From the NCBI RefSeq assembly GCF_000002985.6, contig NC_003281.10:12462001-12526000 (forward strand): a stretch of 64,000 nucleotides of DNA, written 5' to 3'. The notes below the pieces were generated by a model that was given only the letters and a program-made list of their open reading frames with translations, ran no database searches and had not been told where the DNA came from. The DNA is from Caenorhabditis elegans (taxonomy: Eukaryota; Nematoda; Chromadorea; Rhabditida; Rhabditidae). A program made the position numbers and the translations under genes. This document shows positions 46,501 through 61,500 of the stretch, one piece after another. How positions within the stretch are numbered: the first letter of the stretch is position 1; each line of letters begins with the position of its first letter.

Positions 46501-49500
46501 GAAAATCCGAAAATCGTGTCGATTTAATATTTTCTATTCTTATTCAATTTTCACACCACCGATTCTCCCGTTTTTCCACTGTTTCACAATGAAAATTTCA
46601 GTGATTTTTTCTCAATTTCTGACATTTTATTTATGAAAAAACAAACAGTATTTGTGGGTTGTTTTCATTGATAAAAAGTCAGAAATTGAGGAAAATCACT
46701 GAAATTTCATTGTGAAACGAAGGGGAAAACGAGAAAATCGGTGGTGTGAAAATTTAATTTTAAAAAAGCAAAATCTACACCTGCGGCACGGTTCACATGG
46801 CAAAATTTGTCAGATTTTCAAAAATTATTAGGTCTCCAAATAAGTTCCGGGTCAAAAATCATAACTTTGTTCGCTGTGTATCGATTTTTTTGAAACTGTG
46901 GGAATTTATGTTATCAACCATGATCTTTCATTTTAAAATGATCACATAACTTTTTGACCACCCGGAGTGCCCTAACTCGGAGCCAATTTTTTCAGGCATT
47001 TTTCTGATCTCGGTTCTTTTCAGGTTTCAATTGAGGTTTGTGTGCGGATTTTGCTTTGTTTAGAATACGTTATTAGAAAACAACAAAAGTTTAGAAAAAA
47101 ATCCGTCAAAAAATTTTTTTTGGTAGGTCGTCAAAAAAAAGTCCAAAAAATTTGTCTTCAAGAATTCTTGATTTTTTGTACAACAATGATGTAACCATGT
47201 GTAAACTGTTTTTACACATACAAAGCATTTCAGTTTGAATTTTGGATCTCGAGAAAAACTCAAAAAACTCAAAAATTCTCCGAAAGAATTATGTTTTCTA
47301 TTATTATTTTAGTGTATCGAACTAAACTGTTGTGTTTTGTATGTGTAAAAATGGTTTACACATGGTTACATCATTTTTGTACAAAAAATCAAGAATTTTC
47401 GAAAAAAAATTTTTGAACTTTTTCTGACGACCTACCAAAAAAAATTTTTTAGACGGATTTTTTTCCAAACTTTTGTTGTTTTCTTACAATGTATTCTAAA
47501 CAAAGCAAAATCCGCACACAAACCTCAGTTCAAAGCTACAAAGAACCGAGATCAGAAAAATGCCTGAAAAAATTGGCTCCGAGTTAGGGCACTCCGGGTG
47601 GTCAAAAAATTTTGTGAGCATTTTAAAATGAAAGATCATGGTTGATAACATAAATTCCCCCAATTTCAAAAAAATCGATAAAAGGCGAAGAAAGTTACGA
47701 TTTTTGACCCGGAACTTATTTGGAGACCTAATAATATAAAATCAGGGAATTTTTTTTTTTTGAAATTTTTCAAAAAAAAACTACTAAAAATGCATTTTTT
47801 GTTGCAGTTACGAGGACACAATGAAGAGCCTAATCTCGTCCAGCGAGCAAGATATTGGAAAATTCCGTGAACAATTCGGCGAAATTCAAGAAAATCATAA
47901 GCAACAACGTGAGGCTATGATTGCTGAAAACGATGCGTTGAGAGAGGAATCGGCGGCGATTAAACGGCAAAGAGATATTGTTCTCGAGGAGTCCGCACTG
48001 CTTAAAGGTAGTTTTCCTGTGGAAATTTATATTTCCAAAAAAAAGCTGAAAAATTGAAAACAAATTTAATTTGAATTTGCAAGAAAACACATTTAAAAAT
48101 CAAAATTATTTGATCAATTGAGCGGCGAATTTGCATTTTTTTTTCAAATTTAAATATTTCCTCTAATTTTTTAACGATTTTTCACATTTCCTCTGGAATA
48201 TAAATTTATATATTTTCAAAAAAAAGCCAAAAAAAAAAAGTGTTTTTATTACATTTTTTGTTCAATTTTAAAAAGTTTCCATTATTTTCCATCTGGAAAT
48301 ACAAATGTTTAATTATTCTTAAAAATTTTAAGTAAAAATATAAAAATACACTGGAAACATGCAAAAAATCGGTGGAAAATGAGCTTAAAAAATTCAAGTT
48401 TGAGGAAAAATGATTATAATTCAAAAATCTACCATGATATTCTTCTAAATCTCAGAAATATTCGTAAATTTAGAAAAATCCACAGAAAATGAGAAATCAT
48501 CTAATTTTTCAAATTTAACACACGATATTAAATTTTAGCTTAAAATAAAAAAAATAAAATTAAAACAATTTTTTCGATTTCTCCTCAAACATTTTTTTAA
48601 AAAAATTCGATGAAAAACGCTCAAAACTGCAACTTAAAATCGAGATTTTTGAAATTTTGGCTGATTTTCAAAGTGAGAACCGCCGCGACCAATCAGCGAT
48701 TCGCTCCGCCCACTTTCCAGCCAATCAGATGGTGTGGGCGGAGTTCAGAGACGCACACGTTGGTCAAAATTTGGCAAAATTGTAAATTTCAGCTTATTTT
48801 AAAACTATTTTAAAGTATAATCCTCCCATTTTTTTTCCAGAAGTCAACGAAAAACTGAAACAAAAATCGGCAACAGAAGAGTCAAAAATTGAGCTTCTAC
48901 AGAAAAAGGCAGACCTTCTGGAACAAGTTTTGGAAGAAGAACGAGCAAATCATCAGAGAGAAAAAGATGAAGCAGTAGAGCAAAAGAAAAATAATTTAGA
49001 GTCTCAAATTCAATGTGATGCTGATGATGATGATGAAAATTCGACGGAGGAGCAGAAGCTGAACAATGAGATTAAAATTTTAAAGGTGCATAGAGATGCT
49101 GGAAAAATCGAAAAACTTTAACTTTGAATAGAATTGTAGCCTAAATTTTTTTTTTGATTTTCACTGAAAAATGGCCGAAAAAAATCGAAAAATGTAAGAA
49201 AATTACAAAAAAATTCAATTTTAAAAGTTTTCTGTTTTTTTGGAAAACATTAAATTTTTTCGATTTTTTTTTCTCTGAAAACACCATAAAAAATCCAAAA
49301 AAAGTAAGAAAAATTCCAATAATTACTAGAAAATTTGACTGAAACTCACGAAAAAAAAAAACGTTCAGAGGCTATTTTCGCACTGTTTTTAAAAAAAATT
49401 TTCGGTTGAAAATTGAAAAAAAAACGCCGCTTCGAATTCCACAGAAATTTTTTAAAAAATTTGGCAAAAATAAAAAAGTTGCCTAAATTTGTTGAAAACG

Positions 49501-52500
49501 GGTAATTCATATATGGAGAGTTCAGAAAATCTAGGTTTAACCCGTCAAAAACTATTAAAAAGTGGCAAAAATTGACGAAAATGGCAAAAAGTCACAATTT
49601 TGAAACTCTTCTAAAATGGGCAATTTTGTAGTCAGAGGACTCAAAATTGATCTCTGAACACTAAAAAAAATGCCCTTTTTCAGTTTATAGTGAAAATTTT
49701 TTTAAAAAAGCGTTTTGTTTCTGTCAAATTTTCTTGTACTTTCTGTATCAAAATTTATTTATCGATCCTAGAATTTTGCAAAAATTTTCGTCACACATAA
49801 AGTGGGGCGGGGCGTAGTTTTCGCAACACTGCCGCACGGGGTTTGCCTCCGCCCCTTTTCCACTGCTTTTCTTGTTGATTTTTTCAATAAAGTTTCGATT
49901 TAACTAGTCTTTTTCTTTTTTTTCCGAATGAAAATGTTATCCAATTCGAAAAAAAGAGAAAAAGACTAGTTAAATCGAAACTTTATTGAAAAAATCAACA
50001 AAAAAAGCAGTGGAAAAAGGGCGGAGGCAAACCCCGTGCGGCAGTGTTGCGAAAGCTACGCTCCGCCCCACTTTCTGTGAGACAAAAATTTTTGCAACAT
50101 TCAAGGATCGATAATAACTTTTGATACAGAAAGTACAAGAAAATTTGACTGAAAAAAAAAACGTTTTTTTTTTAAATTTTCACAAAAACTGAAAAAGGGA
50201 ATTTTTTTTAGTGTTCAGAGATCAATTTTGAGTCCTCTAACTACAAAATTGTCCATTTTGAAGGAGTTTCAAAATTGTGATTTTTGCCATTTTCGTCAAT
50301 TTTTGCCACTTTTTAATAGTTTTTGATGGGATAAACCTAGATTTTCTGAACTCTCCATATATGAATTACTTGTTTTCAACAAATTTAGGCAACTTTTTTA
50401 TTTTTGCCCAATTTTTTAAAAAATTTGTGTGGAATTCGAAGCGGCGTTTTTTTTTTTTCAATTTTATACCGAAAAATTAAAAAAAAACAGTGCGAAAATA
50501 GCCTCTGAACGGTTTTTTTTTCGTGAGTTTCAGTCAAATTTTCTAGTAATTATTGGAATTCATCTTACTTTTTTTTGGGATTTTTTATGGTGTTTTCAGA
50601 GAAAAAAAATTGAAAAAATTTAATTTTTTCCAAAAAACAGAAACCTTTTAAAACTGAAGTTTTCTAACATTTTTCAATTTTTTCCGGCCGTTTTTCAGAG
50701 AAAATCAAAAAAAAATTCAAGGATCGATAAATAAATTTTGATTGTGCAGGTTTGAGGCAATATATATATATATACACCACGATGGATCTCACCACGATGG
50801 GTCTCACCACGAAAGGCCTCACCACGACGGGTCTCACCACGAAAGGTCGCTTTTTTTTCGAATTTTCCAGAAGGTTCTGGAACATTCCAGAATAATGTTT
50901 TCAAAAAATTAAAATTTGAATTCCCGGCAAAATGTTTTCAAAAAAATTCCAATTTGAATTCCCATCAAGATGTTTTTGAAAAGTGTTGAGTGGTTTATCG
51001 CGTACCTCGATCGATGTCGGGTGCGCATTCATCATAAGTAGCCTCAAAATTTTCTGAAATAATTTCCAGTGCTGAATGTTGTGACGTCATTTGTGACGTC
51101 AGAGACATACGGAATAGCGCTTTATATATAGTAATGATATATATAATTTTCAGCTCCAACTACGCGAAGCTCTCGACGCGAACACAGAAAAGACTGAAGA
51201 ATGTGAAAAACTGCACATTGAGACACGAAATCTCGAACGAGAAGTGGATCTTCGTCAGAATTGTGTCGATGAGATGATTGCACAGACGAATACCCTCCAA
51301 ATGCAACAAGAGAGCATGTCGACAGCAATGAAAACCCTTCAGAAGCAGATTCTAGCGAATGAACGAGAAATTTGTCAGTTGGAGGAGAAGCTCACCGAGT
51401 CTGAACTGAAAACTCAGAGATCGGAGGAAAAAGTGAAGAATCTCGAGGATTTTATTGTTGGGGAGAGGATGGAGGAGGCAGAAGCAGAAGCAGAAGCAGC
51501 AGCGGATGGAGGAGGTGCTCGGAATGAAGTTTCACATTTGAAACGATATATTGCAGATTTACAGGTGAAAATTTTGGAAAATTCGGAAATTTTCTGTTTT
51601 TGCCGAAATTTCGCCGAAAAACGGCGGGTTTTTGTTGAGTTTGCCGGATATTTTCATGTTCGGCAAAAATGCCGATTTGCCGGATATTTTCATGTTCGGC
51701 AAAAGTACCGATTTGCCAGATATTTTCATGTTCGGCAAAAGTACCGATTTGCCAGATATTTTCATGTTCGGCAAAAGTACCGATTTGCCAGATATTTTCA
51801 TGTTCGGCAAAAGTACCGATTTGCCAGATATTTTCATGTTCGGCAAAAGTACCGATTTGCCAGATATTTTCATGTTCGGCAAAAGTACCGATTTGCCAGA
51901 TATTTTCATGTTCGGCAAAAGTACCGATTTGCCAGATATTTTCATGTTCGGCAAAAGTACCGATTTGCCAGATATTTTCATGTTCGGCAAAAGTACCGAT
52001 TTGCCGGATATTTTCATGTTCGGCAAAAGTACCGATTTGCCGGATATTTTCATGTTCGGCAAAAGTACCGATTTGCCAGATATTTTCATGTTCGGCAAAA
52101 GTACCGATTTGCCGGATATTTTCATGTTCGGCAAAAATGCCGATTTGCCGGATATTTTCATGTTCTGCAAAAGTACCGATTTGCCGGATATTTTCATGTT
52201 CGGCAAAAGTACCGATTTGCCAGATATTTTCATGTTCGGCAAAAGTACCGATTTGCCGGATATTTTCATGTTCGGCAAAAATGCCGATTTGCCGGATATT
52301 TTCATGTTCGGCAAAAGTACCGATTTGCCGGATATTTTCATGTTCGGCAAAAGTACCGATTTGCCAGATATTTTCATGTTCGGCAAAAGTACCGATTTGC
52401 CAGATATTTTCATGTTCGGCAAAAGTACCGATTTGCCAGATATTTTCATGTTTGGCAAAAGTACCGATTTGCTAGATATTTTCATGTTCGGCAAAAGTAC

Positions 52501-55500
52501 CGATTTGCCAGATATTTTCATGTTTGGCAAAAGTACCGATTTGCCAGATATTTTCATGTTTGGCAAAAGTACCGATTTGCCGGATATTTTCATGTTCGGC
52601 AAAAGTACCGATTTGCCGGATATTTTCATGTTCGGCAAAAGTACCGATTTGCCAGATATTTTCATGTTCGGCAAAAGTACCGATTTGCCGGATATTTTCA
52701 TGTTCGGCAAAAATGCCGATTTGCCGGATATTTTCATGTTCTGCAAAAGTACCGATTTGCCGGATATTTTCATGTTCGGCAAAAGTACCGATTTGCCAGA
52801 TATTTTCATGTTCGGCAAAAGTACCGATTTGCCGGATATTTTCATGTTCGGCAAAAATGCCGATTTGCCGGATATTTTCATGTTCGGCAAAAGTACCGAT
52901 TTGCCGGATATTTTCATGTTCGGCAAAAGTACCGATTTGCCAGATATTTTCATGTTCGGCAAAAGTACCGATTTGCCAGATATTTTCATGTTCGGCAAAA
53001 GTACCGATTTGCCAGATATTTTCATGTTCGGCAAAAGTACCGATTTGCCAGATATTTTCATGTTCGGCAAAAGTACCGATTTGCCAGATATTTTCATGTT
53101 TGGCAAAAGTACCGATTTGCTAGATATTTTCATGTTCGGCAAAAGTACCGATTTGCCAGATATTTTCATGTTTGGCAAAAGTACCGATTTGCCAGATATT
53201 TTCATGTTTGGCAAAAGTACCGATTTGCCAGATATTTTCATGTTTGGCAAAAATGCCCATTTGCCGGAAATTTTTGTTTTCCGGTCCACGAAAATACGCG
53301 TAGATTGGTGATTTATCGATCTTTTAAAAGAAAGTTAAGACTTAAAATCAATCGATACATATTTTTAAAAAATTGCCTAAAACACTAATTTTCCACTTTT
53401 TCGCCGAAAAATGCCTGAAATAGCTTTGAAAATTTTGAAAAAATGCACTGAAAACATTTTTTAAAAAACATTTCCAGCTAGAAAATAATGTATTTTTGGA
53501 ATTTTTTTTTTTAATCCTTCCCACAAAATAACAAAACTACAAAAACAAAAAAAATCGATTTTTTCAGTCAAAACTCTCGACAATGGAAGAAGAGCTAAAA
53601 GTGCTCCGAGAGCAGAAACTTGACGAGAATAACGAGGCGACACAAGTCCGTCAAATGCTCGAACGTGATCTATTTGAAGCTGAAGAAGTCGATCGGGGTC
53701 TACTCGAAGGAATTGAGAATCGTGTTAAAGGTTAATCGTGGCGAGACCCAACCTCACGTGGAGCCAGGCCGTTCCATTACGGTTTGATCTACAAAAAATG
53801 CGGGAATTTTTTGCCCAAAGAAATGTAATGTCAGTACGTTCTTAACCATGCAAAATCAGTTGAGATGTCTGCGTCTTTTCTCTCGCCGCATTTTTTGTAG
53901 ATCTACGTAGATCAAGCCGAAATGAGACTCTGACACCACGTGACTACTGTGGAAGAAATAGATTCGTGAAAAGCAGCGTCGCCGCACCGGAAAAGAGGCG
54001 GAGCTTAATTTAGCAACCCTGTCGCACGGTTTTCCTGCTTTTTTGCTGGTATATTTTAAAATAAGGTTTCGATTTCCATTCCAAAACAGAAAAATCGAAA
54101 TTTTATCGAAAATATCAAATTTAAAAAAAAAGGAAAAAACCGTGCCGCAGGGTTGCAGAATTACGCTCTGCCCCTTTTTCTGCGCGGCGCTGTTTTTTCA
54201 TCAAAAATTAATGTAGAAATGTGGGAAATTTTTTTTTTTTTTTTGAAAAATTTCGAAATTGACTTCAAATAGCGCCGAATTTTGCAAAAAAGCAGCGTCG
54301 CACAGAAAAAGAGGCGGAGCTTAATTTAGCAACCCTGACCCACGGGGTTTTCCTCTTTTTTTTAAACTGATTTTTTCAATAAAATTTCGATTTACATTCC
54401 AAAAAATTGTAAAATTGAAATTTTAAATTAAAAAAAGGAGGAAAACCCCGTGCCGCAGGGTTACAAAATTACGCTCCGCCCTTTCTCTGTGCGGCGCTGC
54501 ATTTTGTTGCAAAATTCGTAGATTGATCAGGAGTGATTTATTATTTTGAAGAGAAAAGGCTGCCTCAAAATATTTAATTTTAAAAAAATCATTTAAATAG
54601 CGCTTTAAAATTGCCGCACAGAAAAAAAGGCGGAGCTTAATTTAGCAACTCTGCCGCACGGTTTTCCTGCTTTTTTGCTGGAATTTTTAAAAATAACGTT
54701 TCGATTTCCATTCCAAAAAAAAAAAAGAAAAATTGCAATTTTATCGAAAAAAAATCAATTAAAATAAGAGAAAGAACTGTGCCGCAGGGTTGCAAAATTA
54801 CGCTCCGCCCCGTTTTCTGTGCGGCACTGCTTTTTTTATTCCAAAATTCGCGGATTTTTAAGTTAGTTTTTCAAATTTCTTTCAGAAATGGAAGATCAGC
54901 TCGAAGCGAAGGTTAAAGCATTGAAAGAAGCTAAAGAAGAATCATCAAAACTCGAGAAAAAGCTTGAAAAAGCGGAAAAAGAGCGGATTGCATTAGAAGT
55001 TTTGGAAGAGCAGAACAGATTTTTGAATGAAAAATTGGAAAAATTGATGGAAAAAGTAACCGAATTCAATTTTAAAATTTTTTGAATTAAATTTTTTTTT
55101 CAGGAAAATTCTGACCAAACTGGTGCTTCTCAAGCTACAGCAGAACTTCAAAATTCTTCAATTTCTCAATTAACGGAGCAACTGGAAAGTGTGAAGGCTG
55201 AGAATGCTCGCTTGGCGTCGGAAATTGAAAAATCTGGATTATCAGAGAATTCTGATGAGCTCAGAGCTCTCCAGCTCGAAAATGAGCAATTGAAGGTGAA
55301 AATTATCGATTTTTCCAGGAAATATTGAAATTTTCCATATTTTCTGGGCTTTTGTGAAATCTAAAATCGATTTTCAGAATTTTCCCTTTTTTTTAATATT
55401 CAGTGTTCAGAGAATTTCAGTCGAAACTGTTAAAGTTGTCCACGTGTAGTACAAAATGTTTCGTGAATCGACATACAAAAAAGTTTGAAAAATTTATTTT

Positions 55501-58500
55501 TTTTTAACCAAAAAAAGAACAAAAAATGCAATTTTTGTCAAAATACCAAAAAAATTGATTTTTCGTCAAAAAAACCAACAAAAAATGTTTAAAAAAACTT
55601 TTTGTTTTCCACTAAAAATACAAAAAAAAAATCAATTTTTCGTCAAAGTGCTAAAATATCAACAAAAAAACCCAAAAAAAAACTATTAAAAACAAGAAAA
55701 AATCAATTTTTTGTCAAGATATCTTTTAAAAAATCGATTTTTCGTCAAAGTGCCAAAAAAATTAAAAAAAAAACACTTTCCCATCAAGATACCTTTTAAA
55801 AAGTCAATTTTTCGTCAAAATATTTTTTGAAAAAACCAATAAAAAATCGATAAAAAATCGATTTTTCGTCAAATTACCTTTAAAAAATCGATTTTTTGTA
55901 AAAATGCCAAAAAAAAACCAAAAAATGGGAAAAAAATCGATTTTTTGGCAAAAAAATGTTAAAAACCAAAAAAAATCAATTAAAAAAACCGGTGCTTGTG
56001 TATTACATGCCCTCATTTCAAAGTAAAATTAAATTTCCACTAATTTCTCTAATTAAATTAAACGTGATATACATTTTTCCTCTCTAGGCTTAGAAAATGT
56101 GATTTTCTAAGCCTAAAAATACAAAACTGTGGTTCGCGTTTTTATTTTTCATAACTTAAAAATTCACTATTAAAATGAGGGCATGTAATACACAAGTACC
56201 AAAAAACCTTAAAAAAACTTAAAAACTTAAAAAAAAACACTTTTACCTTTAAAAAATCAATTTTTTGTCGAATTATCAACAAAAAACCCAAAAACTTTCA
56301 AAAAACAAAAAAAAACCACAAATACCTTTTAAAAAATCAGTTTTTTGTCGATTTATCGAGAAAAAAAAACCAATAAAAAAATGAGGGAAAAATAAATTTT
56401 ACATCTATCAGGTTGTCCCATAAGTTTTTGTACTATTTTTTTTTTGAAAAAAATTTATTTCTCTCAAGCGACAAGTAGTACTATTCACACAAGTATTCAC
56501 CATTAGTGTCCACCACTTGTTGCCATTTACTAGGTAACATCATGATGCCACGGGAGAAGAAATCCGGCGAACGCGATGAGAAGAAAGTGGAGAGTTCAGT
56601 TTTGAGATGCTCTTCGTCGTCGAATTGCTTGTCGCGCATGTAGTCACTGAGAGACAAGAACAAATGGTAGTCGGTTGGTGCAAGATCTGGAGAATATGGT
56701 GGATGCGGTAAAACAGTCCAACCAAGATCTTGCAGCTTTTGGAAAGTCTTCTTGGCGACATGAGGCCTAGCATTATCGTGAAGAAAATATAGTTTTTCAT
56801 ATTTTCCGTTGGTCTTTTCTGCAACTCGGTCCAATTGGGCACAATAGTAATCAGCAGTGATAGTTTTATTAGTTGGCAACAATTCCCAGTGCACGGGTCC
56901 TTGAACACCCCACCAGACACAGATCATAATCTTTTTTGGGTGAAGATCAGGCTTTGGCGTCGGTATTCCTTTCTCACCGATCGGAAGCCATTGACGTTTT
57001 CTGGAATGGTTAACATAGAGCACCCACTTCTCATCTCCAGTAACCAGATTGTTCAGCCAATCGAACTTTCGACGAAAAGTTAGAAGTTGAGTACAAACGT
57101 TGACCCGAGTGAGCTTCTGTGATGCCGAAAGTTCATGAGGCACCCAAATTCCAAGTTTTGAAGTAAAACCAAGGCGACCCAAGTGACGTGCAATTGTGCT
57201 ATGACAACACTCAAGCTTCTCTTCCATTTCACGAAGACTAAGACGAGGCTCTTCCTCCACCAGCTTCACTAGGTCTTCTTCATTTAACTCTACCGGTCGC
57301 CCAGAACGTTCTATTTCTTCGAGACTGAAGTCGCCGTTCTTGAACTTTTGAAACCAACTCTTTGCTGTATTATAAGAGAGTGCTCCCTCACCCATCGCAC
57401 CGCATATGTTTCGTTCCGCTTCCATTGCTGAATGACCAAGACGAAATTCATAAAGAAGAAGCAATCTAACGTCTCGACGTTCAAGTTTGATGATTGTCAT
57501 CGTGGCAAAGTAGAAATGGATGAAATGAATCTTTTCTGAAAGGGGACGACCCGACCTTGACACGACCTACGATGAAAAAATTTTAAAACTTTCTAGAAGT
57601 TTTGGAAAAATATTTGAAAAAAAGTACAAAAACTTATGGGACAACCTGATAGATATCAAAAAAACGCCAACAAATCTTTAAAAAATACCCAAAAAAGATC
57701 ACTAAAAAATACAAAAAAAACCAAAAAAACCCAAAACTACCCGAAAAAAAACACACAAAAAAATCAATTTTTCGTCGAAATACCAAAAAAAAACCCCGAA
57801 AAACCGAAAACAAAAGCCTAAAAACTACGCATAAAATAACTTCCAAAACACAAAAAAAAACCATTTCTCGTCAAAATATCAAAAAACTTTTAAAAAATAA
57901 CTTTTTCCTCAAAATATCAAAAAAGCAGAATTTTTTTTTAAATCCAAGTTTTTCACCTTAAAATTGCAGTTATCCCAATCCACATCATCAACCGAAGAGC
58001 TCCGAGCAGCAATTGCCGTACTTCAACAAGAAAATGAGCATTTAAAAGGAGTGGCAAAAACGCAATACGAAGAAAGTGTAAAGTATTACGAACAATTTCA
58101 AGCGATGGTAACACACAATCAACAGATGAGTGATCAAATGGAACAAGTACAACGACAAACTACAGTAATCCAAGGGACAATGGCCGCCGAGAATGAGGCT
58201 CACGAGAAGAAGGTGAAAGAGCTACAACGACTGCGAGAACATTTGATGATTGTTGAGGAGACATCGACAAGAGAAGCTGTTGAGGCTGAGCAACGGGAGA
58301 CCGAGTTGAGAGCAAGAGTTAGGGAGTTAGAGACGAAGGGGCATCAGGTAAGGAGAAATTTTCGATTTCAGTCCCCGGCTAGGACGTGGCTTAAATTACT
58401 GCCCAGAGGGATCACCACCAGGCAGTGTACCTGAATCCCAGATCCGCAGTGCATAGCACTTGAAGAACGGATCGTCCTTTAATCCTTTAATCTTTTAATC

Positions 58501-61500
58501 CGGAAAATCGAAAAATCTCAAAAAAATTATTAGGTCTCCAAATAAGTTCCGGGTCAAAAATCATATCTTTTTTCGCCTTTTATCGATTTTTTTTGAAATT
58601 GGGGGGATTTATGTTATCAACGATGATCTTTCATTTGACAATAGTCACAAAAGTTTTTGACCACCCCAAGTGCCCTAACTCGGAGCCAATTTTTTCAGGC
58701 ATTTTTCTGATCTCGGTTCTTTTCAGCTTTGAATTGAGGTTTGTGTGCGGATTTTTCTTTGTTTAGAATACATTGTAAGAAAACAACAAAAGTTTGTGTT
58801 ATGTATTCGAAGGCCGAACAAGGAGAGAAGACGAGTAGTTTATTACATTACTAAACTAAGGAATAAATAAGTTAGTTCATAGAGTTCACGTTGTGCGATC
58901 TTCTTAGCCACGTCGTAGGTCAATACACGTTGATACCCAACAGTTTGGAAAAAATCCGTCCAAAAAAAATTTTTTTGGTTGGTCGTCAAATAATCTTCAA
59001 AAAAATTTTTTCAAGAATTCTTGATTTTTTGTACAACAATGATGCAACCATGTGTAAACTGTTTTTACACATACAGTTTGAATTTTGGATCTCGAGAAAA
59101 ACTCAAAAAACTCAAAAATTCTCCGAAAGAATTATGTTTTCTATTATAATTTTAGTGTATCGAACTAATTTGAAAAGTTTTGTATGTGGGAAAATAGTTT
59201 ACACATGGTTACATCATTTTTGTACAAAAAATCAAGAATTTTCAAAAAAAAAATTTTTTTGGACGGTTTTTTTTTCCAAACTTTTGTTGTTTTCTTACAA
59301 TGTATTCTAAACAAAGTAAAATCCGCACACAAAGCTCAATTGAAAACTGAAAAGAAGCGAGATCAGAAAAATGAAAAAATTGGCTCCGAGTACGGGCACT
59401 CCGGGTGGTCAAAAAGTTATGTGATCATTTTAAAATGAAAGATCATGGTTGATAACATAAATTCCCCCAATTTCAAAAAAAATCGATAAAAGGCGAAAAA
59501 AGTTATGATTTGTGACCCGGAACTTATTTGGAGACCTAATATTTAGACAATTAGTTCAAATAATATGAAATTCCAACAGATGTGTGCGCCTTCTGAGTAG
59601 TACGGTAATTTCAAAATTTCTCTCATTTCTGCTGAATTTTTATTGATTTTTCATAGTTTTTCAACAAAAAAAAGTTCGTGCTATACAACGAAAAAATCCA
59701 AAAAAAATCACTTGTTGTGATTTTATTTCAATTTTTCGCAAAAATCGAACATTTTCGTTTAAGAGCTTGAAATACTGTCAATTTTACTACTTTTTAGTTT
59801 TTTCTTTTACTTTCAACATAATTTGTCCATGTTGAAAGGAAAAAAAGAAACACTAAATATATAATTTTCTGCTAAAAAGTAGAAAAATTGGCAGTATTTC
59901 AAGCTCTTAAACGAAAATGTTCGATTTTTGCGATAAATTGAAATACAATCACAACAAGTAATTTTTTTTTTGGATTTTTAGTTGTGTAACACGAACTTTT
60001 TTTTTTAAACTATGAAAAATCAATGAAAATTCCGCAGAAACGAAGGAAATTTTGAAATTACCGTACTACTCTGATTAAAGGCGCACACATCCGTTTGAAT
60101 TTTATTAAAAAGAACGGAAATTAACGATTATGAATTTTTTGTTTCGAAATTTTAACTTCAAGCTTAGAAAAATAAATTATTTTAATTTTTTAGTCATATT
60201 TTGATTTTCTGAACGTTTGACACATTTTTTCCCGGAAAAAAATATTTTAGAAGGTTTTTTAGGCCAATCAATAATTTTTTAAGAACAAATTTGAAGTTAA
60301 CTGTGTGAAATTTTTCAAATACCGAATTTTTTTTCTCTATATTTCCCCAGGTAGAAGAAGGCGCTTCCGAGTCAACACAACAATATCAAGTACAAATTGC
60401 ATCGCTGACGTCACAAGTCGAAAGTCTCCAAAATAAGACGACGGAATGGAAGAAAAAGTTTGAGACAGAAGTTTCGGCACGTCAACAGACACAGGAAGCA
60501 CTGACAAGCCTTCAGAATGTTGTTCGGGAATTATCGATTGATCATGAGAAAGATTCGGCGTTTGCTAGTCATCGGAATCTTGAATTGCAGACTATGATTG
60601 GGGTACATTTTTGGTGTTTTCAGACCAAAAAACAGAAAAAAAAACATTTTTTTTCTTTCATCTTTGTGACAGCCCTGGGTTACTGTAGATACGGGCTGTA
60701 GATTTTTTTTTTCCAAAAAAACCCAAATAAAGCTTTAAAGGAATTCTGCTAGCTCTTTTTCACCAAAAATTATCAGAATTCCGCAGAATTTTTAAAAATT
60801 GGTTTTAATCAATTTTTAAAGTACTAAAAAAAAATTTTCATTAAAAACATGCTCAGTTTCTCTGTTTGCTACTCGGAAAAAATTAGAAAACTGATTTAAA
60901 ACAATTTTTAATAGAAAATGCAAAAAAAGCGACAAAATTTGATTTTTTGCACGCCGCGTGCCTTTAAAAAGGCATCTTTTGAAATAACGGTATATTACAG
61001 GAATACATAATTCTGCGAATGCGTATTGCACAGCATATTTGACGCGCAAAATATCTCGTAGCGAAAACTACAGTAATCCTTTAATTAAGACAACTGTAGT
61101 GTCGATTTACGGGCTCAGACAGCATTTCGTGTTATTTTCCTATTTTTTGCCTAATTTCAATATTATATCGATTTAAGAAATCGACACCAGCGCTACAACA
61201 GTCTTATTTAAAGGATTACTGTAGTTTTCGCTACAAAATATTTTGCGCGTCAAATCTGTTGTGTAATACGCATTCTCAGAAAAAAAGGGTTACTGTAACT
61301 TTTAAGGAGCACACCTTTTTGATCAAAAGTCGTTCGTTCTTGGCGAGACCCGGAATCGTAATTTTAGTTGAAAAATTACGATTTTAGCTACAAATTATGT
61401 TAAAAAATTTTTTTTTAATTCTCTAAAAAATAACGTAAAAATTTTTTCGCATTTAGTGAAAAACATTTTGGTACTAGTCCTAAATGACCCCGCCACTTTT

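Noticed and set aside
51638..53270. Regular 36-bp repeat resembling a CRISPR array
   Set aside because: Units are contiguous with no unique spacers, and the window is clearly eukaryotic.
51244..53388. A 714-residue open frame with a long repeat, and four other long frames on both strands
   Set aside because: Only the part up to 51564 is golgin exon 8. The rest is the 36-bp minisatellite, which stays open in most frames because the period is a multiple of three.
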